Assembly (NCBI GenBank): GCA_002371295.1
Contig: DFGZ01000349.1
Span: 1 to 6,171, forward strand
Source: Oribacterium sp. UBA3737
Lineage (GTDB): Bacteria > Bacillota_A > Clostridia > Lachnospirales > Lachnospiraceae
DNA length: 6,171 nt
Direction of reading: 5' to 3'
Shown: positions 1 to 5,720 of the stretch, piece after piece
Layout of the letters: each line of letters begins with the position of its first letter
Numbering within the stretch: the stretch's first letter is position 1
The notes under the pieces: model-generated
Databases searched by the model: none
The model's input: the letters and a program-made list of their open reading frames with translations, nothing else
Told to the model about the DNA's origin: nothing
Made by a program: the position numbers and the translations under genes

Positions 1-918
1 GTTCATCATTGCCTTTTCGATATTGAGAGCACAGAAGTCCTTTTTACCGCTGACGCCTGTAATCACAAAACGCGGCTTCTTTAATGTGTCCTGAACGATA
101 AGTGTACCGTGGTCGTCAGGTCTGTTGGTATTCTTGATCTGGATTGGGATACCCTCTTTACGAACAGGGAAAATAGCATCCTCGTGGAGTACTCCGGCAC
201 CCATGTAGCTGAGCTCTCTGAGCTCTCTGTAGGTGATGTAGTCGATGACCTCCGGATCCTTTACTATACGTGGATCCGCAACCAGGAATCCGGATACGTC
301 TGTCCAGTTCTCATAAAGATCCACATGCTCTGCAGCTGCTATGAGGGATCCTGTAACATCGGAACCGCCGCGGCTGAAGGTCACGATATCCCCGTCCTCG
401 TTGGCACCGTAGAAACCGGGGAATACGGCATACTCAACATCTGTAAGTGCATCTCTGATGGCAGCCTCTGTCTTTGCGAAGTCACAGGTTCTGTCGTCCT
501 TGAATACGAAGCAGGAAGCAGAATCGATGAAAGTAAAGCCGAGATATGCCGCCATGAGCTTTGCATTCAGGAACTCTCCTCTTGATGCTGCATAGTCCTT
601 TCCGGCGCCGTCAAGAAGGTTGTGAGCGATGATATCAAAATCCTCGTCAAGGCTGAGATTAAGTCCGAGACCGTCGATTATCTCCTGATAACGATTCTTT
701 ATCTTGGTAAGAATAGGAGTGAAATTCTGATCGGATGAAGCAGCATTGTAAAGCTGATACAACATGTCAGTTACCTTGGTGTCATGGGAATCTCTTTTTC
801 CCGGAGCAGAAACTACGATATAATGTCTTGATTTATCAGACAGTATGATGTTCTTTACTTTTGCGAACTGCTCTGCTGATGCACATGAACTACCACCGAA
901 CTTTGCTACTTTAATCAT
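1..918 (-). CDS. Aspartate kinase (aspartokinase III / ThrD-like), 3' end outside window
   Basis: Catalyses ATP-dependent phosphorylation of L-aspartate, the first step towards lysine, threonine, methionine and diaminopimelate; cytoplasmic. The 306 visible residues start with MIKVAKFGGSS, the family's N-terminal nucleotide-binding signature (K6, G8, G9, S10, S11). They continue with VVSAPGK (35-41), GDIVTFSRGGSDVTGS (176-191), DLYENWTDV (200-208) and IQIKNTN (259-265), all hallmarks of the amino-acid kinase fold. The last visible part, VITGVSGKKDF (285-295), looks like the beginning of the first regulatory ACT domain. The family is usually about 440-455 residues, so roughly a third is missing beyond base 1. 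The pattern recalls Bacillus YclM/ThrD more than the alpha/beta dimeric LysC type. The ATG at 916-918 is preceded by GAGGGAG (924-930) five bases away, and the kinase motif begins immediately after it. Transcribed separately from the ABC operon. Which end product inhibits it cannot be read from the visible part. Confidence 0.95.
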   Translation of the reverse strand, partial: MIKVAKFGGSSCASAEQFAKVKNIILSDKSRHYIVVSAPGKRDSHDTKVTDMLYQLYNAASSDQNFTPILTKIKNRYQEIIDGLGLNLSLDEDFDIIAHNLLDGAGKDYAASRGEFLNAKLMAAYLGFTFIDSASCFVFKDDRTCDFAKTEAAIRDALTDVEYAVFPGFYGANEDGDIVTFSRGGSDVTGSLIAAAEHVDLYENWTDVSGFLVADPRIVKDPEVIDYITYRELRELSYMGAGVLHEDAIFPVRKEGIPIQIKNTNRPDDHGTLIVQDTLKKPRFVITGVSGKKDFCALNIEKAMMN

Positions 919-923
919 GATTA

Positions 924-930
924 CTCCCTC
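924..930 (-). promoter_or_regulatory. Ribosome binding site of aspartate kinase
   Basis: GAGGGAG on the minus strand, five bases before the ATG at 918. It is a strong Shine-Dalgarno sequence and fixes the start of the kinase. Confidence 0.8.
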
Positions 931-977
931 ATACAATGCAGAATTTGTTATAAAACTTTTTTTAATTATTATTTCGA

Positions 978-1005
978 ATTATAGCATCTACAAATTTTTT
1001 TACAA
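978..1005 (-). promoter_or_regulatory. Sigma-A type promoter of aspartate kinase, extended -10
   Basis: On the minus strand a perfect -10 TATAAT (978-983) is preceded by TGC, giving the extended form TGnTATAAT. A -35-like TTGTAA (1000-1005) lies 16 bases upstream in A/T-rich DNA. Transcription would start near 971 and leave a leader of about 53 bases. That is too short for a lysine riboswitch, and no other leader structure is visible. The position between the upstream stem-loop and the kinase supports independent expression. Confidence 0.7.
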
Positions 1006-1043
1006 CAATTCTTATGTATCAATCTAATATAGCAGGTATTCCA

Positions 1044-1075
1044 AAGGGAGCAGGTTTGTCAGAACCTGCTCCCTT
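1044..1075 (-). terminator. Stem-loop closing the ABC operon
   Basis: A perfect 13-bp inverted repeat, AAGGGAGCAGGTT / AACCTGCTCCCTT, with a 6-base loop (1057-1062), starts 12 bases after the stop codon of the permease. The stem is G+C-rich and lies exactly between the operon end and the next promoter. On the minus strand the stem ends in only three T before GG, so the U-tract is weak. It may act as a weak intrinsic terminator, with auxiliary factors, or as a 3' end stabiliser. No gene on the plus strand would need it. Confidence 0.65.
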
Positions 1076-1087
1076 ACACTTTGATTT

Positions 1088-2452
1088 TTATTCATTTCTT
1101 ATGGCAGCCAGAGGACTGAGCTTCATGGCACGAACTGCCGGAACATATCCGGCTATGGAGCCTACAGCTATCGCAAATATGATGGCAAAGGCTGCAAGCC
1201 ACAGAGGAATGTAGGAAAGAGAACCGCCTTCGGTGTAGCCGATGAACATGGAGACGGATTCGCCTCCGCTTTCCGATGTGAAAAAGTTAATTATGAAAGA
1301 TATAAGGTAACTCACCAGAAGGCCTGCTATACCTCCCATAAGCCCGATGATTCCCGACTCAAAGAGGAACATATTCCTGATATCCGACATATCGCAGCCA
1401 AGGACCTTCATGACGCCTATTTCCTTCGTCCTTTCGTAAATGGACATCATCATGGTGTTCATGATTCCTATTGCCGCAACAAGAAGGGATACGCCGCCTA
1501 TTCCGCCGAGGACCATCTGTACCATGCCTAACTGTTCCTGGGCAGACTCCAGCCATTCCATATTGGAGTTCACGCTGAAGCCCATGTCGGATAGCTCTTT
1601 CTGAACATCTTTGACATTGTTCATATCATCAACAAAGACATAGATGGTGTCATAGACATAGTAGTTGTAGGCTTTTCCGCTTTTTGTGGTACGGGGATTT
1701 GGAACCAGCGCTTTTTTATAGATCTTTCGTAAAAAACGCTTCAGGGTGTCGATGTCAGCGAATGCGTTGTAACTGTTCTGTGTCCAGTCATCTCTTCCGC
1801 CTTTCAGGATTCCGGATACCGGGATAATGTACTTCTTCTGTCTTTTTGCTGTCTGGTCATCTGTGTCCACAGTGTTTTTTTTGTCAGAATAGCTTGAGGC
1901 CGGAAAAGTGAGGAAAACAGTGTCCTTTAGAGGGTCTATTTCGATAGTCTCGTAGCTTTTTGGCTTGTAAAAGGAATTGTATAAAAGCTGGTTTCCGTAA
2001 ATGAGACTAAGCTCGTTCTGATCCTTTTTCGGGATCTCGCCTCCGTCTCTTAAGCTGAGCTGTGAAAGATAATACTGGGAAACCCCTCTGATCGTGAAGT
2101 CACCTTCACCACCCTTGGCTTTTGCGGTAACACTCACATCAAGAGCCGGACTTACTTCGACTACATGATCAAGAGTTTTAAAACGCTCCATGTTTTCGTC
2201 TGTAAGTTCGGTCTGGGACTTGTTCTTATCGTTGCTGTCACTCCGCTCATAGCTCTCGTATACCCGGATCATGGTCAGAGAGCCCTCGTCCTGATAGGAC
2301 TTAAGCATCATCTGACTCATTCCGAGGCCGAGGCTGACCATGACCACAATGGATGCCGTACCTATGACGACACCCAGTATGGTGAGAAAGGTCCTGGTCT
2401 TTCGTCGTGTAAGATTGCTTAAAGCTAATTTGAATAAATCATACAGTCTCAT
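1088..2452 (-). CDS. MacB/FtsX-type ABC transporter permease
   Basis: Membrane subunit of a type VII (MacB-like) ABC system; 454 residues, a usual length for the family. A short cytoplasmic N-terminus with basic residues (RRKTR, 16-20) leads into helix 1 (about 21-44). A MacB_PCD-like extracytoplasmic domain follows (about 45-310). Three C-terminal helices (about 311-336, 364-391, 414-436) form the FtsX domain. The cytoplasmic loop YERTKEIGVMKVLG (339-352), which contacts the ATPase, and the C-terminal PAVRAMKLSPLAAIRNE are typical family sequences. Family knowledge: these permeases do not move substrate through the membrane; they convert ATP hydrolysis into movement of the ectodomain. The ATG overlaps the end of the surface protein gene by 14 bp, and AGGA (2458-2461) lies five bases upstream, suggesting translational coupling and matched amounts. 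The ectodomain is Lys/Asp-rich (for example 186-207 and 239-261). The substrate is not evident. Confidence 0.93.
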   Translation of the reverse strand: MRLYDLFKLALSNLTRRKTRTFLTILGVVIGTASIVVMVSLGLGMSQMMLKSYQDEGSLTMIRVYESYERSDSNDKNKSQTELTDENMERFKTLDHVVEVSPALDVSVTAKAKGGEGDFTIRGVSQYYLSQLSLRDGGEIPKKDQNELSLIYGNQLLYNSFYKPKSYETIEIDPLKDTVFLTFPASSYSDKKNTVDTDDQTAKRQKKYIIPVSGILKGGRDDWTQNSYNAFADIDTLKRFLRKIYKKALVPNPRTTKSGKAYNYYVYDTIYVFVDDMNNVKDVQKELSDMGFSVNSNMEWLESAQEQLGMVQMVLGGIGGVSLLVAAIGIMNTMMMSIYERTKEIGVMKVLGCDMSDIRNMFLFESGIIGLMGGIAGLLVSYLISFIINFFTSESGGESVSMFIGYTEGGSLSYIPLWLAAFAIIFAIAVGSIAGYVPAVRAMKLSPLAAIRNE

Positions 2453-4514
2453 CTATATCCTGCTCTTTAGCCTTCTTTTTCTTTTTGTAGAAAACAACTC
2501 CGCCGGTTACTGCTGCAGCAGCTATGAGGATTATGGCTCCCGGAATTTTGATACGGTCAAAAAGACCCGGAGTTTCCGTATAATCGTTTTCCGCCTCATA
2601 CATACTCATATCTTCATCCATGGGTTCTGTAACAAAGAGATTTATGGTTTCGTTCTGAGTAGCCTGTTCTCCGTTGATGTCCTCGTAGGTGATGAGAACA
2701 TTGACGGTACCGTCATCAGTTGTAGGGGCGAGTCCCTGGATCATGGCATCCACTGAGCCTGATTCTCCGGGTTTAATGTTTCCGACATAAGTGCTTGTGC
2801 TCTGTATGGAGTCTGCGGAAAAATCAACGGTTACATTGTAAAGGATGACTTTACCTGTATTGTTTATGTTGAACATAACATTGGATTCACTTCCTGCATC
2901 CACAGGGTTTGGTGAAATGTCGTATCCGGTACAGGATAATCTTGCCACCTGCTTCACCATGATATCCAGATTTACCTTCTCTTCTGCGTTCTTAAACTCA
3001 GGAGAATCATACTTTTCATTCACAGTAAGGCCGTAGGCCTTTGGAGTGACTCCGGCGGCAGCGATCATAGTCCAGGATACCTCCTTTGACTCCCCTGCCT
3101 TAAGTTCGTTGATGACCATGGAGTTGGCACCGTTCTCTGTTGAGAATACCGCGGAATTATCCGTCTTTTCCGAATCCAGGGTAAGAAGTATGTTGCTGGC
3201 ATTGATATCGCTGCTTGCGTTCTGAATCTCAACCACAAGCTTAAAAGCCTGTCCGGCATATACGGTTTCAGGCTCTGTGTGGTAGGAACCTACAACAAGA
3301 CGGGCTTTGGTACGGTCGTTGGCATTGAACTCTCTGGTCCTGTCGGTATCCTCCGTATCGTTCATGCCCTGGTTGTTGATGTTGACATAGAAAATGTGCT
3401 TTTCTTTGGACAAAAGTGTGGCATCCGGTGTGTTCTTATAGGTGACCGTATAGCTTATAGGATAATATCCGCTGGCAGCGTTCCTCTTTATGTTCATGGA
3501 ATAAGCAGGGCTTATGGTCTGATCAGGGTCAACGGAGGTGAATACCTGGTCATAGTTGGACTGGGATATCTCAAAGGGGAACTGCTTGGATGCGGCTGTT
3601 TTTGCCAATGCAGTATTCTGCATCTCCGAGCTGCTGTCAAGAGCGCTTTCAATATGTACAGTCACGTCATACAAAGTACGGTTGGTCTGGTTCCTGAAGT
3701 TGACTGAATAGTTCATGACTTCCGGATAGCTGGCTGCAGGAGTGGTCTGATTCTCCCCCACTGCAAATGCAGACTCCTTCTCTGTGGTGGCAGGGTTCTT
3801 TACATCACCTGCGGAAAGAACCGCGATATTTATGAACTCGGCTCTGTTCAGGCTTCCGTAGGAACCGGATGAGTTGTAGGGTACATCATAAAAAATGGAA
3901 AGTGGAACGGCATAGTAGCCTGGCTCAATGTCACTTCTTATGTGAACATTGAAGGTGATCTCCTGATACTCTCCTTTTTTTAAGGTGCCCAGTTTTTTCT
4001 CCTGAGTCATGGTAGAGGCATTGATCTCAAGGGGATATGTGCCTCCGTCCACAGGGTATGTGAGTCCCAGTGAAGCATTGTAGGCACGGGCGGCACCGGC
4101 CTGATAGCCCTCATTGTAGGCTTCCGATTCCGCAGACTGATCATCTTCATCATAAGGATTTGTTCTGTTGGCATTTGGTACTATACCGTTGGTATTTACG
4201 AGGTTCTGGTCCTGAGAGAGACGTACTCTTACGTTGTTTATCTCGTTGCTGTTTGGATTGTAGAGACCGTTGACTCCGTTATACCCTATCCTTACTTTAA
4301 GCTGCATATCCTGACCGACTATGCCTTCCGGTGTGGGATCTGCATCGTGGATAAAGGTGTTGAGGTTGGTATCAACGTAGGATGCGGCTGCAGTCTCAGG
4401 AGTCAAAACTATAAGTGCCGAAAGCAGCACAAGCAGGCTTAAGCCTAAGCTCAGCCCGGATTTCAGTCTGTGGGAATTTATATTAAAGAAATAATCTGTT
4501 CTTTCGTTTTTCAT
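2439..4514 (-). CDS. Secreted membrane-anchored surface protein with repeated NEW3/CARDB-like beta-sandwich modules
   Basis: 691 residues, start chosen at ATG 4514 because GGAGG (4519-4523) lies four bases upstream. The reading frame is open further, to a TTG at 4601, but that adds no signal-like sequence. A signal peptide is visible: basic R16/K18, hydrophobic 19-37 and an AAA|S cleavage candidate after residue 44. The mature part appears to hold about four beta-rich modules (roughly 46-235, 257-378, 403-518, 523-628). Their ends repeat a theme: GYYAVPLSIFYD (199-210), GYYPISYTVTYKN (349-361), KAYGLTVNEKYD (492-503) and GTVNVLITYED (602-612). Each comes after a strand bearing a K-G-E or D-P-D turn, resembling NEW3/CARDB and COG1361 S-layer-like domains. 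An acidic linker (631-648), one helix (658-676) and a KKKKK cytoplasmic tail anchor it. No catalytic motif, LPXTG or lipobox is visible. It lies between the ATPase and permease genes, so it is probably an accessory or adaptor-like subunit of that transporter; this role is inferred. Confidence 0.85.
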   Translation of the reverse strand: MKNERTDYFFNINSHRLKSGLSLGLSLLVLLSALIVLTPETAAASYVDTNLNTFIHDADPTPEGIVGQDMQLKVRIGYNGVNGLYNPNSNEINNVRVRLSQDQNLVNTNGIVPNANRTNPYDEDDQSAESEAYNEGYQAGAARAYNASLGLTYPVDGGTYPLEINASTMTQEKKLGTLKKGEYQEITFNVHIRSDIEPGYYAVPLSIFYDVPYNSSGSYGSLNRAEFINIAVLSAGDVKNPATTEKESAFAVGENQTTPAASYPEVMNYSVNFRNQTNRTLYDVTVHIESALDSSSEMQNTALAKTAASKQFPFEISQSNYDQVFTSVDPDQTISPAYSMNIKRNAASGYYPISYTVTYKNTPDATLLSKEKHIFYVNINNQGMNDTEDTDRTREFNANDRTKARLVVGSYHTEPETVYAGQAFKLVVEIQNASSDINASNILLTLDSEKTDNSAVFSTENGANSMVINELKAGESKEVSWTMIAAAGVTPKAYGLTVNEKYDSPEFKNAEEKVNLDIMVKQVARLSCTGYDISPNPVDAGSESNVMFNINNTGKVILYNVTVDFSADSIQSTSTYVGNIKPGESGSVDAMIQGLAPTTDDGTVNVLITYEDINGEQATQNETINLFVTEPMDEDMSMYEAENDYTETPGLFDRIKIPGAIILIAAAAVTGGVVFYKKKKKAKEQDIDETV

Positions 4515-4518
4515 ACTT

Positions 4519-4523
4519 CCTCC
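4519..4523 (-). promoter_or_regulatory. Ribosome binding site deciding the surface protein start
   Basis: GGAGG on the minus strand, four bases before ATG 4514. It favours this start over the in-frame TTG at 4601. The right arm of an inverted repeat (GACATTC, 4524-4530) directly abuts it. Confidence 0.8.
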
Positions 4524-4615
4524 GAATGTCTCAAGATTATTTAAGTGACATTCATTATATTGTTTAAATTGTCTGACAACTGAAACTGAATCATACCACA
4601 AATTTCAGGCTTCAG
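4524..4615 (-). promoter_or_regulatory. Dyad-rich intercistronic region with possible internal promoter
   Basis: The gap between ATPase and surface protein genes holds three separate symmetries. (1) CTGAA-N2-CTGAA / TTCAG-N1-TTCAG around a 13-base centre (4580-4615). (2) Directly next to it, the palindrome TTGTC-A-GACAA (4569-4579). (3) GAATGTC / GACATTC (4524-4530 with 4547-4553), with a 16-base centre. A perfect -10 TATAAT lies at 4554-4559, and a second, TGG-TATGAT, extended -10-like (4590-4598), lies inside symmetry 1. Neither has a convincing -35. The region could be an operator with an internal promoter, or RNA hairpins that set processing and relative expression of the genes on either side. 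Confidence 0.4.
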
Positions 4616-4627
4616 AAATCAGGTTTA

Positions 4628-5395
4628 TTATACGGAGCTTTTAGGCGTGACAATGCAGAAGGGAGGTTCTCCGTTCTCTTCCTTTATCTTTATTTCGATA
4701 GGACTTTGTTCGTTTATCACAGTCTCCACTATATGACCGTCCACCACCTTAAGCTGCCGGTCTGCCCAGGACGCGATGTGAGGATCATGGGTGACCATGA
4801 CCATGGTGCGCTGTTCCTCGGAGACGATTTTTTTCATCAGATCCAGAACATCGTCGGTGGTGTGTGAATCCAGATTTCCCGTGGGCTCATCTGCAAAGAT
4901 GATCTGAGGATCTATGACCAGTGCTCTCGCAATGCCTACACGCTGCTGCTGTCCTCCGGACATCTGATTCGGCATGTGCATACCCTGATCTCCTATGCCT
5001 ATGAGTTCCATATAGTGTTTTGCCGTTTTCATGCGCTTTTCGTAGTTCACGCCTCTGAACATGAGCGGCATGGCCACGTTCTCTATGGCATTCATGGAAG
5101 GTATAAGATTGTAGCTTTGGAAAATGAAACCGACATTCTGCCGGCGGAATTTAACCAGCTGTGCCTCGTTCATACGGTCGATACGTTTGTTAGCGATCTG
5201 GATTACACCCTTGCTGGGGGCCTCCAGTCCCGCCAGCATATTCAGACAGGTGGACTTACCTGAACCGGAGGTTCCGACTATTGCTATAAATTCACCTTTA
5301 TAAATGTCAAAAGAGACTCCATTAAGAGCATAGACTTTATTGGATCCAATATTAAAGATTTTATATAAGTCTCTAACCTTAATAAGTGGTTCCAA
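4628..5395 (-). CDS. ABC transporter ATPase of the MacB/LolD/FtsE type
   Basis: Cytoplasmic ATPase that powers the permease encoded two genes downstream; 255 residues. All motifs are intact: Walker A GTSGSGKST (41-49), Q-loop Q93 in FIFQSYNLIP, signature MSGGQQQR (145-152, Met replacing the usual Leu), Walker B IIFADEP (165-171, catalytic E170), D-loop NLDS (174-177) and H-loop H203 in VTHDP. The spacing and the sequence VGFIFQSYNLIPSMNAIENV are characteristic of the LolD/MacB subfamily. The start is TTG at 5393-5395: AAGGA (5402-5406) lies six bases upstream, an in-frame TAA occurs ten codons before it, and no ATG occurs before residue 53. A tail of about 30 residues (226-255) follows the conserved ATPase domain and matches nothing I recognise. 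It is first in a three-gene operon, followed after 113 bp by the surface protein gene. Confidence 0.95.
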   Translation of the reverse strand: MEPLIKVRDLYKIFNIGSNKVYALNGVSFDIYKGEFIAIVGTSGSGKSTCLNMLAGLEAPSKGVIQIANKRIDRMNEAQLVKFRRQNVGFIFQSYNLIPSMNAIENVAMPLMFRGVNYEKRMKTAKHYMELIGIGDQGMHMPNQMSGGQQQRVGIARALVIDPQIIFADEPTGNLDSHTTDDVLDLMKKIVSEEQRTMVMVTHDPHIASWADRQLKVVDGHIVETVINEQSPIEIKIKEENGEPPFCIVTPKSSV

Positions 5396-5401
5396 GATAT
5401 A

Positions 5402-5406
5402 TCCTT
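5402..5406 (-). promoter_or_regulatory. Ribosome binding site deciding a TTG start
   Basis: AAGGA on the minus strand, six bases before TTG 5395. With an in-frame stop shortly upstream and the beta-strand LIKVRDLYKIF beginning at residue 4, TTG is the only reasonable start of the ATPase. Confidence 0.8.
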
Positions 5407-5479
5407 CTTTCCTGAAAGTATTGCGTTATACGGCTAAATGCTTCATGCCGATGATCTAAGCACAAGGCTTTTTACTTAA

Positions 5480-5517
5480 GAGCTGCTCCTGATATTTTTT
5501 AATACCTGAAGCAGCTC
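5480..5517 (-). promoter_or_regulatory. Long hairpin at the 5' end of the ABC operon leader
   Basis: On the minus strand the arms GAGCTGCT and AGCAGCTC (8 bp, perfect) enclose TCAGG on each side, then TATT/AATA, and an AAAA loop. In RNA, UCAGG facing UCAGG gives U-G, C-G, A-A, G-C and G-U, so the whole is a 17-position stem with one mismatch. In the plus-strand transcript the same positions would be C-A and U-U mismatches, so the structure favours the operon RNA. No U-tract follows, so it is not a standard terminator. It begins about seven bases from the predicted transcription start and could protect the 5' end or bind a regulator. Confidence 0.55.
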
Positions 5518-5530
5518 ACATTATTGTCTC

Positions 5531-5559
5531 ATTATAGGTCAACAGATTTAATTATACAA
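5531..5559 (-). promoter_or_regulatory. Promoter of the ABC operon
   Basis: The minus strand has a perfect -10 TATAAT (5531-5536), exactly 17 bases downstream of TTGTAT (5554-5559), a weak -35 matching consensus in its TTG. Transcription would start near 5524, giving a leader of about 130 bases. A second TATAAT (5551-5556) overlaps the -35 and could be an alternative -10, also with a poor -35. The weak -35 would suit activator-dependent control. Confidence 0.55.
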
Positions 5560-5579
5560 TCTACGAATTCTTGAAGAAA

Positions 5580-5596
5580 CTAAAGCAAATCTAAAG
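5580..5596 (-). repeat. Direct repeat CTTTAG-N5-CTTTAG upstream of the operon promoter
   Basis: Two identical hexamers 11 bp apart (5580-5585 and 5591-5596), ending 20 bp before the predicted -35. One helical turn between half-sites is typical of sites for OmpR-family response regulators. The DNA is A/T-rich, so chance cannot be excluded, and no regulator gene is in the window. Confidence 0.3.
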
Positions 5597-5601
5597 AACT
5601 T

Positions 5602-5640
5602 AAAAAACCTCCGGACACCTGTAAAAGTGTTCGGAGGTTT
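5602..5640 (-). terminator. Intrinsic terminator of serS
   Basis: Minus-strand stem with outer arms AAACCTCCG / CGGAGGTTT (9 bp), one A-C mismatch, inner ACAC / GTGT (4 bp) and an 8-base loop (5619-5626), running into six T (5602-5607). It lies 80 bases after the serS stop codon. In the plus direction the T-run is short and interrupted, so the direction is clear. Confidence 0.9.
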
Positions 5641-5720
5641 AAATATTTAATCAAGGTATCGAAGGTTAACTGTCTAAGATAACCGAAGAACTGCCTGTCT
5701 TAAAAACTGACAAAATGAGC

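Larger units (their letters stand above)
5396..5720. other. Gene-free region between serS and the ABC operon
   Basis: This stretch of 325 bases holds, from right to left, an 80-base 3' tail of serS (5641-5720) with only a weak GGTTA/TAACC hairpin, then the serS terminator (5605-5640), a CTTTAG direct repeat (5580-5596), the operon promoter (5531-5559), the leader hairpin (5480-5517) and an unstructured leader remainder (5396-5479). No convincing ORF or known RNA gene is seen. Confidence 0.7.

Noticed and set aside
109..585. 158-codon plus-strand open frame
   Set aside because: It is antisense to the aspartate kinase, whose full set of family motifs is on the minus strand. The plus product resembles no family and has no ribosome binding site.
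2340..2756. 138-codon plus-strand open frame across the surface protein/permease junction
   Set aside because: It is antisense to two well-supported genes and shows low-complexity, non-protein-like composition.
3279..3707. 142-codon plus-strand open frame
   Set aside because: Shadow of the surface protein gene, without ribosome binding site or recognisable domain.
4515..4601. N-terminal extension of the surface protein from TTG 4601
   Set aside because: It would put 29 residues before a normal signal peptide and skip the GGAGG site in front of ATG 4514. The extension also overlaps the dyad-rich gap.
5426..5446. Six-codon leader peptide (MKHLAV) upstream of the ATPase
   Set aside because: No good ribosome binding site, no run of regulatory codons, and no alternative terminator structure next to it.
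5531..5542. TTGACC directly before TATAAT as a -35 element
   Set aside because: It adjoins the -10 with no spacer, and no -10 lies 16-18 bases downstream of it.
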